Shown here in pieces: positions 24,250 to 34,900 of a stretch of 64,000 nucleotides of DNA. The notes under the pieces were generated by a model. It saw nothing but the letters and a program-made list of their open reading frames with translations, did not search any database and was not told the DNA's origin. Source of the stretch: Argopecten irradians (Eukaryota; Mollusca; Bivalvia; Pectinida; Pectinidae); NCBI RefSeq assembly GCF_041381155.1, contig NC_091144.1:36523262-36587261 (forward strand). The letters are read 5' to 3'. The translations under genes were made by a program, and so were the position numbers. How positions within the stretch are numbered: the first letter of the stretch is position 1; the number at the start of each line of letters is the position of its first letter.

Positions 24250-24605
24250 CATGTGTAACAGGAGAGGAGAAAATGTAGCGGCCAGACCGGGATTCGAACC
24301 CGGGACCCTCCGAATACTAGCCGAGTGCTCTACCGACTGAGCTACCTGGTCACCGATGATCGACCCAGTCCAATCCCGCTACACTCCTCCCTCCTTTCTC
24401 GAAGTCTTCGCCCTCGAAGACACACAAGACCCTTCCAAACACCACCACCGTGGGTTATTTAGTTGGGCGCCAATTCTGTAACAGGAGAGGAGAAAATGTA
24501 GCGGCCAGACCGGGATTCGAACCCAGGACCCTCCGAATAGTAGCCGAGTGCTCTACCGACTGAGCTACCTGGTCACCGATGATCGACCCAGTCCAATCCC
24601 GCTAC
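24250..24605 (-). repeat. Dimeric tRNA-like element, family S2, best copy
   Basis: Two nearly identical modules of about 120 bp (24250-24372 and 24480-24605) flank about 110 bp. On the - strand each carries GACCAGGTAGCTCAGTCGG (box A) and CGGGTTCGAATCCCGG or a one-base variant (box B, T arm). The acceptor arm pairs imperfectly and the anticodon stem has mismatches, so these are not scored as tRNA genes. The direct terminal repeats plus spacer could be a SINE dimer or part of a tandem array. Confidence 0.75.
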
Positions 24606-24693
24606 ACATGTAAAAGATTATATCTGTATCTGTTACGCCGCTATATCCCAATACTGGTAATTTTGCGGCGGGTGAGAGAGAGCGCAGAATTGG

Positions 24694-25005
24694 TTAGTAG
24701 CGCGTTTCGAGTGCTGATCTGAATGCCTCAATACTGCTGCAATGAACTACACTATTTTCCAGGTGGTTCCAATCTAGTATAGTTCTAGTGAAGAATGAGT
24801 TCTTGCATTGGTCAGTCTTTGGCGATTTAACTCTGAAGCCTCTGTCGTTGTTACATATTGATCTGTGAACGATGTTGATGGAATTAAAGTCACATAAGTC
24901 ACATATGTTCTTAGCAGTAATTTGTCTTCCCTGTTTTTTTGGTATAAGGTAATCTGATGGAGTTATAGCTGGCACTAACCCCTCCACGACCCTGTATAGA
25001 TATAC
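24694..25005 (-). pseudogene. Non-LTR retrotransposon (LINE) reverse-transcriptase C-terminal fragment
   Basis: An open frame of about 100 residues matches the end of LINE ORF2 proteins in style: VYLYRVVEGLVPA leads into SDYLIPKKQGR, and it ends with the signature NSFFTRTILDWNHLENSVV followed by SIEAFRSALE. The catalytic fingers and palm are absent; only the 3' end of the element survives, as is usual for 5'-truncated LINEs. The clade cannot be fixed from this piece. Confidence 0.75.
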
Positions 25006-25473
25006 CTGACATGCACATACTATATATAAAAGAATATTTCACTGACATGAACATACTATATATATATATCGATAGTTAGAAAGAATTCAAAATAATCCAA
25101 ATGGAATAGTTCAATATACTTCAATATTTTTTTTATCATATGTAGATGCTATAAAAAATATGCGCGAATCTATGCCGTCATCTTTGGCGTCAGGTTTTGT
25201 GACGTCACCGCTGACGGTGCTGTGCGCTTGAGAACATACACAGTTTATATTGGACCAATACATTTATTGCGTTGTTCTTGTAAATGTGTAAATTAAAACT
25301 ACTTACAGTAATTTTAAAACGTATAATGATAACACATTTAGTCTAGTACAGAAATTTCAAAACTCATCGTGCTGATAACGAGAATTAAATCATGGATGCC
25401 TACATGGAGGTCGAGACTTTCAAAATTCAATCCTACACACTGACAGCTTCAGTTTGCGGCCGCCATTTTGGGG

Positions 25474-26448
25474 AGGTTGTGCGTTGCTCCGGTACTACTC
25501 TCCCCAGTAAATATATATTTAACTAATGCAAATGCATAACAGGGGTTATTAAACATTTTTTATTGTTTTTTTTTGAATAATAATAATTACACTTTGAAAA
25601 TTAAAAGCTATAGAATGCAGTCAAAATATCCACCAAGGCGAAGATGAGCACAAGGAATCATGACGTCACATAACGTCAACAAATGGCGCGAAATCATAGG
25701 ATTCGCATACGCTGCACTCCAGGACTTGAATGGAGACAGAAAAATCCGAATCTTTGAGTTCACCATTTCTTTGAGTTTATGCTAGACAATCCTTTTATTT
25801 CTAAATTATGTCTTCTACATGAAATAGAAAATAAAATAAACAAGTAGAGCTTCGCTTTTCACATGCCATTCATGATTCATATTAAAACATCTGGCTGTGC
25901 CCTTTAATAAAGCCTTTCCTTCAGTCATATTATGAATCATGCATGGCATGGGAAGAGCGAAGCTCTCCTAGGGCCGTTTTTCGATTATGCGGTTTGACTG
26001 GTTGGACCTAATTGTTCATTTATTAGCTAAAGAAGGACCTGGTGATTTTATATTGTTTTCAGACAAGTTTTGACAAAGCCCTCACAGGCCTGTATCAAAA
26101 AATGCAGGTCTGTCAGGATTTATACTTGAAATAATGACTTTAACCAACCGTCGAACCGGCTGTTCCAAATGTTGATTTTCTGTTTCCATGCAGTGTCACA
26201 GGCCTGGGGTGCTGCGTATGAGAGTCCTATGATTTCGTGCCGTTTGTTGACATGATGTGACGTCATGATTCCTTGTACTCATCTTTGGCTGGTTGGATAA
26301 TTTGACTGTATTCCATAGCTTTTTATTTTCAAAAACATAATTATTAATATTAAAAAGAATAAAATATGTTTAAGTACTCCTGTTAATACACTTGCGTTAG
26401 TTAAGTATATTTACTGTGGAGAGCAGTACCAGAGCAAAGCACAATTGG
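25474..26448. mobile_element. Large foldback element with about 270 bp inverted arms
   Basis: The left arm (25474-25745) and right arm (26172-26448) are diverged reverse complements: GGTACTACTCTCCCCAGTAA versus TTACTGTGGAGAGCAGTACC, and AAGGAATCATGACGTCACAT versus ATGTGACGTCATGATTCCTT-like sequence. Its centre holds a second palindrome (25845-25968, AGAGCTTCGCTTTTCACATG and its inverse) and an M3 element (25971-26170). Both arms carry the palindrome TGACGTCA (CRE consensus) at 25661 and 26258. Confidence 0.75.
25971..26170 (+). mobile_element. Element family M3, copy 2 (nested)
   Basis: Matches 13660-13872: GGTTTGACTGGTTGGACCTA, GGTGATTTTATATTGTTTTC, CTCACAGGCCTGTATCAAA and GTCAGGATTTATACTTGAAA. 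It is inserted inside the 25474-26448 foldback. Confidence 0.75.
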
Positions 26449-26539
26449 AACAAACCGGAAGTACGAAAAAAAATTGGCCATTCATGCATGCAGGTCATTG
26501 ATCTCACTCTCAGTATGTATGTTTGCTTACGCACATGTT

Positions 26540-27385
26540 ACCGGAGCAGAGCTTCAATTTTCGACGCTCTTTGCGCGTCGAAAGAGCTTCGCTCTGATGA
26601 GAAGGATAAGTCACATTGGGTTTTAGACAAGAACGGCGCAGGAGCTTTTGTGATTTTCCTTTGCTATCTGCCGGTGCAGCCTTTGATGTAGCTTGTGGGT
26701 GCGAGGGTTGCCTTCTCTGAAGAGTGCTGTCATTTCATGAGCTGTGATGTTTTTTTAAACGAAAATTTAAGACATTTCTTTTAAATTTTCCATCCTGAAA
26801 GCAAGTGCTAAACGTTGTGAAATTTAATTTACTTTACATTGGTGTTTCGTTTGACTCGATAAGACAAGTATTGGTTGAGAAAAATGGTTTTTATTCCCGG
26901 TTCATAGGAGTCTCGCGTGGTGTTTAGTAGCATAAAGAGACGGTGACGAATCCTTCTCGCTTATAAATCCTTGAGTTCATCCATTTATTTGTTTGTTTTA
27001 AACTTTTAAGATTTATAAGTGAGAAGGATTTGTCACTGTCTCCACTACTAAACACCACGTAAGACGCCTATGAACTTGGAATAAAAACCATTTTCTCAAC
27101 AATTACTTGTCTTATCTATCAAAAGAAGCACCTATGTAAATCTTAATAAATCACAATATTTAATCCTTGGTGGAGGGAAAATTTAAAAGTAATATAAATT
27201 TTCATTAAAAAATATGACATCTCATGGAATGACAGCCCACTTCAGAACGCAAGACAGTATCCCTTGCACCCGCACCTACATCAATGGTTGCAGCAGTGGA
27301 TATTAAAGGAAAATCAGCCACAAATTGGTCGCCCAACGTAACAGTCGGTGCACAAACACAAAAGCGCTTGAAATGTATTCGTCCA
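26540..27385. repeat. Head-to-head inverted pair of repeat family D
   Basis: The + strand copy (27005-27385) and a - strand copy (about 26540-26965) face each other across about 40 bp. The pairing is visible as ACAAATCCTTCTC / GAGAAGGATTTGT type ends, TTTTTATTCCCGGTTCATAG versus TGAACTTGGAATAAAAACCA, and TCATTTCATGAGCTGTGATG versus CATCTCATGGAATGACAGCC. The arms are about 360 bp, with many differences. Confidence 0.7.
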
Positions 27386-28489
27386 AAAAGCTAAGTTGTT
27401 GTATAGAGTTGTTATGATGACAGCTAGCTAGAGATAACAGATTAATAAAATCTATTACCTGTAATGCTTCGGTTAGGATTATAATTATGTTACAAAATCT
27501 GAGCTCTCGACCGAGATAATCCAATCTCGATCACTTACAGTTAACAAATTTTTTTTTTCTCGTGCCTCTAAGATGTAACAAAACCCATCTACGGCATATA
27601 CGCGTTCAGAGTTCAAAATTATCCCGTCTTGGGCTTCTTGGTTCAAAGCAGGTTAACCAATTCATCTGTGCTTCGAATTCAGTCATTCTATGTAACATTA
27701 TACTCCGGTTATATCAAACAATAACGATGATTAATCGGTACATACTGTTTAAATAATTAAAAATAACAACCCAACAATTTATGGTTTGGTTTGGTTTGTT
27801 TATTTTTACGTCCTATTAACAGCCAGGGTCACAATTTATGGTAAATGACTGAATGCACATATTTTTATAATATTGATTATCTAAAGCGTGTGGCTTCATC
27901 GATTCGAGAGTATGACTTCGCATGTGCTGACTGTTAATGAATGAGGTAAAATTCTACCAAAAATTGTGTAAATGTACCAGACAAATCAGACAATACAGAA
28001 AAATCTAGCACTTGGTATCATGTGAGATTTCTCTGTTTGAGGTGCGAGTAAAACATGAAAGGTGTTCCAATGAGGAAAATGTTATCTCCCCTGTCCCGTC
28101 AAACATTAGATGTATTGTTATTTAAATGCTACTTGCGTGCATTGAATTCTGCTAGAAAACATTTTTATATTGGAATCCTAGTCTTATTGGTTTCCAGACA
28201 ACAGACATTGAAGACATAACTGAAAAAAATGTAAGGGTTAATTTACCTTTTAATTGCTTTTATGAATGTTTTTAATATCAATTTTAAAAATGTTAGGAAT
28301 ATTTTGTATTCTTCCGTGTGTGTGACTTTGAATATAACCTTGCACAACGCTGAGGAGTTTTATTGTGACTTCTTGCTTTAGGTTTGCTTATAAGAAGTTT
28401 TTTAACCTTACATTTAGGAATGATTTACATTGATTTATGTTACTGAGACATTTTTATCTATAAATTTGAGTTGTGCTCTATATATAGGA

Positions 28490-28630
28490 TCTTAAATGAG
28501 TGTTCATTTCATATGAGACTTTATGAAACAAGTTTTAAGAATTTTTTATTTTGGCGAGTCTTGGCATGTAAATATGAAACTTCAGGACAAGTTTCATAAA
28601 ATTTCATATGAAATGAACACTCATTTAAGA
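28490..28630. repeat. Palindromic element with about 45 bp arms
   Basis: TCTTAAATGAGTGTTCATTT...CATATGA and TCATATGAAATGAACACTCA...TTTAAGA are inverted copies. The inner parts ATGAAACAAGTTTTAAG and GACAAGTTTCATAAAAT extend the pairing. Confidence 0.8.
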
Positions 28631-29083
28631 TATTTTTTATCACATAACTACAACAACGTACATTTCGAAGAATCTCGCGTCAAAATGTATTGCGAAAATC
28701 CAGCGGTGGTCGCCATTTCATCCTGTCGCCTCAAAAACCTGACATCATTTTATTGTTTTGTCATGACGTCATTGAAGTATTAGTTCCAGCCAATGAAAAT
28801 TGTTTCAGGTCATATTACACTACTTAAATACGAAAAAATATTACACAGCAAAATCACCGGATAACAGACAGATTATATTGAGTTAATAAATTTCCCTTTG
28901 GCTAAGTCGGTAGAGCTATGGAACAGTAGGTTTAAACTTGACTGGCGGCACACTACTCTCGCTATTACACTAGCTAATCTGTTACATGGCCACATATCCT
29001 GGAATTCACAGACTGGCCAAAGTATTTGGTCCTTGACCCTGGAGTCTGACTTTATATTTGACAAACACTTCAACTAGTAGTAA

Positions 29084-31719
29084 TTAAAGATGCTCCACCG
29101 CCGACAAATGTTATTTTGTCACTATCAAAAACAGGAGCAGACAATTTAGTATTTTACTTTAGTTACAAAAGTTACTTACTTTACACCATTACCACAATTG
29201 AAAAGTTTGAGCTTATAATTTTTCTTCAAGTTAAAAATATGAAAAATAATAAATTGCATCCCGAAAAAATTCTGTGTCACTATTTCGTATATGGAATGAT
29301 ATATACTGATTGCGCAATTGCACCAAAGGCGAAATGAATTATTTTATATTATTTTTAGCTCACCTGGCCCGAAGGGCCGGTGAGCTTATGTCATGGCGCG
29401 GCGTCCGTCGTCCGTCGTCCGCGGCGTCCGTCGTCCGTCGTCCGTCCGTCGTCGTCGTCCGTCCGTCCGTCTGTCCGTCAACATTTCCTTTAAATCGCTA
29501 CTAGTCATAGAGTTCTGCATGGATTGTAACCAAATTTTGCCACAAACATCCTTGGGGGAAGGGGAACAGAACTTGTATAAATTTTGGCTCTGACACCCCG
29601 GGGGCAGGAGGGGCGGGGCCCAATAGGGGAAATATAGGTAAATCCTTTAAATCGCTACTTGTCATAGAGTTCTGAATGGAATGTAACAAAATTTGGCCAC
29701 AAACATCCTTGGGGGAAGGGGAACAGAACTTGTATAAATTTTGGCTCTGACCCCCCGGGGGTAGGAGGGGCGGGGCCCAATAGGGGAAATAGAGGTAAAT
29801 CCTTTAAATCGCTACTAGTCATAGAGTTCTACATGGATTGTAACTAAATTTTGCCACAAACATCCTTGGGGGAAGGGGAACAGAACTTGTATAAATTTTG
29901 GCTCTGACCCCCCGGGGGCAGGAGGGGCGGGGCCCAAGAGGGGAAATAGAGGTAAATCCTTTAAATCGCTACTTGTCATAGAGTTCTACATGGATTGTAA
30001 CCAAATTTGGCCACAAACATCCTTGGGGGAAGGGGAACAGAACTTGTATAAATTTTGGCTCTGATCCCCCGGGGGCAGGAGGGGCGGGGCCAAATAGGGG
30101 AAATAGAGGTTAATCCTTTAAATCGCTACTTGTCATAGAGTTCTACATGGATTGTAACTAAATTTTGCCACAAACATCCTTGGGGGAAGGGGAACAGAAC
30201 TTGTATAAATTTTGGCTCTGACCCCCCGGGGGCAGGAGGGGCGGGGCCCAATAGGGGAAATAGAGGTAAATCCTTTAAATCGCTACTAGTCATAGAGTTC
30301 TACATGGATTGTAACTAAATTTTGCCAGAAACATCGTTGGGGGAAGGGGAACAGAACTTGTATAAATTTTGGCTCTGGCCCCCCGGCGGCTGGAGGGGTG
30401 GGGCCCAATAGGGGAAATAGAGGTAAATCCTTTAATTCGCTACTAGTCATAGAGTTCTGCATGGAATGTAACCAAATTTGGCCAGAAATATCCTTGGGAG
30501 AATAAGAACTGAGTTTGTATAAATTTTGGCTCTGGTCCCCGGGGCAGGAGGGGCGGGGCCCAATAGGGGAATTATAGGTAAATTCTATAAATTGCTACTT
30601 AATTGTCCTAGAGTTTTGTATGGATTGTAACTAAATTTGGCCACAAACATCCTTCGGGGTAGGAGAACAGAACTTGTATAAATTTTGGCTCTGACCCTCA
30701 GGGGGCAGGAGGGGCGGGGCCCAATAGGGGAAATAGAGGTAAATTCTATCAATCGCTACTTGTCCTAGAGTTCTGCATGGATTGTAACCAAATTTGGCCA
30801 CAAACATCCTTGGGGGAAGGGGAACAGAACTTGTATAAATTTTGGCTCTGATCCCCTGGGGGTAGGAGAGGTGGGGCCCAATAGGGGAAATAGAGGTAAA
30901 TCCTATCAATTGCTACTAGTCGTAGAGTTCAGCATGGATTGTAACCAAATTTGGCCACAAACATCCTTGGGGGAAGAGGAACAGAACTTGTATAAATTTT
31001 GGCTCTGATCCCCTGGGGGTAGGAGAGGTGGGGCCCAATAGGGGAAATAGAGGTAAATCCTTTAAATCGCTACTAGTCATAGAGTTCTGCATGGAATGTA
31101 ACCAAATTTGGCCAGAAATATCCTTGGGCGAATAAGAACTGAGTTTGTATAAATTTTGGCTCTGGTCCCCGGGGGCAGGAGGGGCGGGGCCCAATAGGGG
31201 AATTATAGGTAAATTCTATAAATTGCTACTTAATTGTCCTAGAGTTTTGTATGGATTGTAACTAAATTTGGCCACAAACATCCTTGGGGGTAGGAGAACA
31301 GAACTTGTATAAATTTTGGCTCTGACCCTCAGGGGGCAGGAGGGGCGGGGCCCAATAGGGGAAATAGAGGTAAATTCTATCAATCGCTACTTCTCATAGA
31401 GTTCTGCATGGATTGTAACCAAATTTGGCCAGAAACATCCTTTGTGGAAGGGGAACAGAACTTGTATAAATTTTGGCTCTGACCCCCAGGGGGCAGGAGG
31501 GGTGGGGCCCAATAGGGGATTTAGAGGTTAATATTAAAATTCCTTTAGAAAAGAAACAATGAACCTGTATTCAGAAAATTATTTGGCATTACAAACCAGG
31601 TGAGCGATACAGGCCCTCTGGGCCTCTTGTTTTGTGTTAATTAGACATATATATACATGATTAAACACCAATTATTGTTCAAATGATGAATATCATTTAT
31701 CTTCTGTGAGCATCTTTAA
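29084..31719 (+). mobile_element. M1 MITE, copy interrupted by a Helitron-like element
   Basis: The left part begins TTAAAGATGCTCCACCGCCG at 29084 and runs to 29356. The right part resumes with TTTGTGTTAATTAGACATAT at 31631 and ends GAGCATCTTTAA at 31719. Together they match the uninterrupted M1 layout at 31987-32345. The intervening 2.27 kb is a later insertion. Confidence 0.85.
29357..31630 (+). mobile_element. Helitron-like (Pearl/HINE-type) element with about 157 bp core repeats
   Basis: The 5' end AGCTCACCTGGCCCGAAGGG forms a short palindrome (CCTGGCCCGAAGGGCCGG). A CG-rich GTCCGTCGTCC run follows, then about 13 tandem units of about 157 bp (for example AAATCGCTACTAGTCATAGA and GGGGCGGGGCCCAATAGGGG). 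The 3' end is GGTGAGCGATACAGGCCC and GGGCCTCTTGT. Insertion between T residues of the M1 host, the end palindromes and tandem core fit Helentron-associated elements as known from bivalves; no Rep/helicase is present. Confidence 0.65.
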
Positions 31720-31871
31720 GGCCACACCAATTTTGAAATACCCTAAGCGTCTTGAATACCCGCTCCTAAAATTATATTTCTTTGTTTCTTACTGTAGGCA
31801 AGGGAGAAAGCTAAGGTGGGAATCAGTCTGCGGAGCTGAGTGATCAGAGCCTGTCAGAACGTAGAAAACTG

Positions 31872-31895
31872 ATGGAATGCATGGAACCAATTTAA
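31872..31895 (+). promoter_or_regulatory. Possible upstream ORF in the 5' UTR of the MUS81-family gene
   Basis: An ATG at 31872 opens a seven-codon frame (MECMEPI, then TAA) ending 10 bases before the predicted main start at 31906. If the transcript includes this exon from about 31798 (after CTGTAG), the short frame could lower translation of the nuclease. Inferred only. Confidence 0.3.
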
Positions 31896-31905
31896 AGAAG
31901 ACAGA

Positions 31906-34900
31906 ATGGCGTGCAATAAGAAGTATAAGGATTTGGTATGTAAACAATTTCAATATTTAATATCACTTTATTTGAACAGGTGAAAATTAAAGATGCTCAG
32001 CCCCTGATAAATAGTATTTTTCTTCAATAAAAAGCAAGAGCATAGGAAATAGTATTTTTCTTCAGTTACAAAGTTACTTACTTTACACCATTACCACCAG
32101 TGAAAAGTTTAAGCTTCCAATTTTACTTCAAGATAAAAATATCAAAAATAATTAATTGCACCCTGAAAAAAATTCCGTGGCAAGTATGGAATGAAGTACT
32201 GATTGCATATGCATCAAAAGCAAAACAAAATTATTTAAATTTTATTTGTTTGTTAATTACATATATATATATACATGATTAAACACCTACTGTTGTTTAA
32301 ATGATGAGTATCATTTATGCTCTGTCGGCGGTGGAGCATCTTTAAAGTAGCTTAAATTTTTAAAGTACCAAGTTTGTTAAATGAATGACCTTGACCTTCA
32401 TTCAAGGTTCCAGGGATCAAAAAGACTAAAATCTTTTAAACAACTTGTTGTTAATAACTAAGAGGCCTAGAGATCTAATATATTTGGCGTGTAGCGTGTT
32501 TGCATAAAAGGTTACCAAGTTTATTCAAATGAATGACTTTGACCTTCACTCAAGGTCACAAGGGGAGATATGGGCTGAAATCTTTCAAAAATTAATGTCT
32601 TTTCAATAACTAAGAGGCCTAGAGACCTGATATTTGGCTGTAGCATGCTTGGGTCATTGGCTACCAAGTTCGTTCAATTGAATGTCCTTGACCTACTTTT
32701 AAGGTCACACTTGTTAAATAAATCATAAACTTACAACTCCTACTGATGAGTTAAATTGTCAGCTTATTTAATTCGTTTGTGTGAATATAAAGATTTTTGG
32801 CTATAATACTGTATACTTTAAATGTGTTGTACATGTATTGATGACCATTAAGGCCCTTGAGCCTCTTTTTGATTGAATTAAACAGTGGGGTTTGACTAAT
32901 TCAATTTTACATCTATGTGCCTCTTCGCTTCTAGTTTTCTGTACAGGAAACTAGTCTACATTTAAATTCAGAGTAATCTGGATTTTTCAGTTGCTCAATT
33001 GAATTCCTTTTGCAAAATCAGCCAGAAAAAATGCGGTGACTAATACATTGTAATTCAAAACATTTTTATTTGGCATTCAGAACTTTACTTTATTTCCAAA
33101 ACATTTTTGACACATCACACATCATAGATCAGTTCCTGGAGTTGCCATTTTAAACTCCTGATGGACATTTTAATCCTGCAAAAAACACATCCAAGTTCTA
33201 TTTCACAAGGAAAATCCTGAGTTGTAAATAATAGTCATTATCGTGTTGATCAGCCCGACTTGAATAACAACACTGCTATTTTCCCAAGATAAAAGAAAAT
33301 GAAAGTATTTACTTCATGTGTCACGTAGCTTCCATAATTTCTACCCACAATGCAATGCCATGCTGGTTTGTACTTTTTATCAAATTCTAGTTTCACAAAT
33401 GCTGCAATGTCTTTCTCTACAGAGTACATACCAACTCCTTCGACAGCACAGTCCACAGCAAACTCCTGCATTTCACGATCTATCATGTCCGAACATCTGA
33501 CCTTGGCCTTTTTTATCGTTATGGAATCAAGGTCAACAGCTTCTGCCATTTTTAGTCTGTTGTGACTTCAGGTTAATTTGAATTTACGAAAAAAAATTCA
33601 CTATGTATTGTGTTGCTTAATTATCCTGAAATTAAGAGAGAAAAATGTTCAAATTAGTATGGATTTGAATAGAACACGTTTCTTTTTTCAATCTTTATTC
33701 ATCCCTGAAATATTAAAATGAACTGTTCCAGCTTTAGTTTTTTGAAATTTCAAATGAGTCTATAGGAGGTTTATTTGGTCAAATATATATTTACAGACAA
33801 AGACTGCTCATTAAATTCATAGTGTATTACCTTCTTTTTTATCAGAATGACTTCCCTTTATTTTTGTCGTAATTACTTCCCTTTATTTTATCAGAATAAC
33901 ATCCATTTATTTCATCAGAGTTACTTCCCTTTATTATATCAGAGTTAATACCCTTCATTTTATCAGAATTTTATTTGATTAGAATTAATCCCCTTGATTT
34001 TATCAGAATTACTTCCCTTTATTTTATCAGAATTAGATCCCTTTATTTAATTTTTGTCCTATCAACAGCAGGACCATTTAAGTACATGCCAGGTTTGTTT
34101 TCTTTGAATTGTTGGAAAGCTGGAGTACCCAGAGAAATACCACTGCACCAACAGTTAGTCTGTGGCAACTGCCCCACATGGGATTTCAACTTGCAACCCA
34201 GAGTTGAGAGGTGGAAGGCTTTTGGAAATATCGGTACACCTTAACCACTTGGCCACCATGTATAAAACTTATATACAAACATTTTGTAAAAAGTTGTATG
34301 ATTGTGGTATGCAAATTAAAACAATTTGGGAATAAGATAAAGCCTACCTTGGTATTCACATCTGTACAACAACCAACTGTTTATATGTCTTCTTTAATAT
34401 TTGTGTTTGAAGACCAATTTTTCTTTGCTCACTGTGCAGTGGCTGTGGTAACCAAGTGGATAAAATGTCGCAATATGTTACAACAGTGACCTTTGGGTCG
34501 TGGGTTTGAATCTCATGTCAGGGCTTTTTTTCAACATGATTTGGGGCCGAAAAATCGGCCCCATTCCCCATGGCAAAACCTCTAAATTTTTCTTAATTCA
34601 AGCCTTAATTAAATTTCCCAAAATAAAAATTTCTTGAAAACTATCCAAAAATATTATATGAACTTAGTTGGTTAAGACTTTAAATATTTGTGAATTGGCT
34701 TCAGAAAAGTATATAAACTGCATTGGAAATCAAAAAATCTTATTCGTTATGCTTTATTTCATATTTCATAATTTTTCCCAAATTCTGGTTTTGTCTCACA
34801 TTTTCCCAAATTCAAAGCCATTGGCCCCATTCCCAAAGCAATGAGAAAAAGCCCTGCACGTAGGACAGTTGACAGGTACTGACTGCAGGTCAATGGTTTT

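Larger units (their letters stand above)
23796..31797. other. Repeat-rich intergenic stretch
   Basis: Between the ASB start and the first exon of the MUS81-family gene. No host gene was recognised. Contents: promoter region of the ASB gene (just above 23795), an S2 element, a LINE tail, two large foldbacks (25474-26448 and 26540-27385), a palindrome (28490-28630), an M1 element and a Helitron-like element nested in it. Confidence 0.6.

Noticed and set aside
24254-24360. tRNA gene on the - strand
   Set aside because: A and B boxes are good, but the acceptor and anticodon stems do not pair properly and the sequence recurs as a module of the S2 repeat.
28895-28960. tRNA-like start (GGCTAAGTCGGTAGAGCTAT)
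   Set aside because: Only a box-A-like stretch; no convincing box B or folding. Probably a SINE relic.
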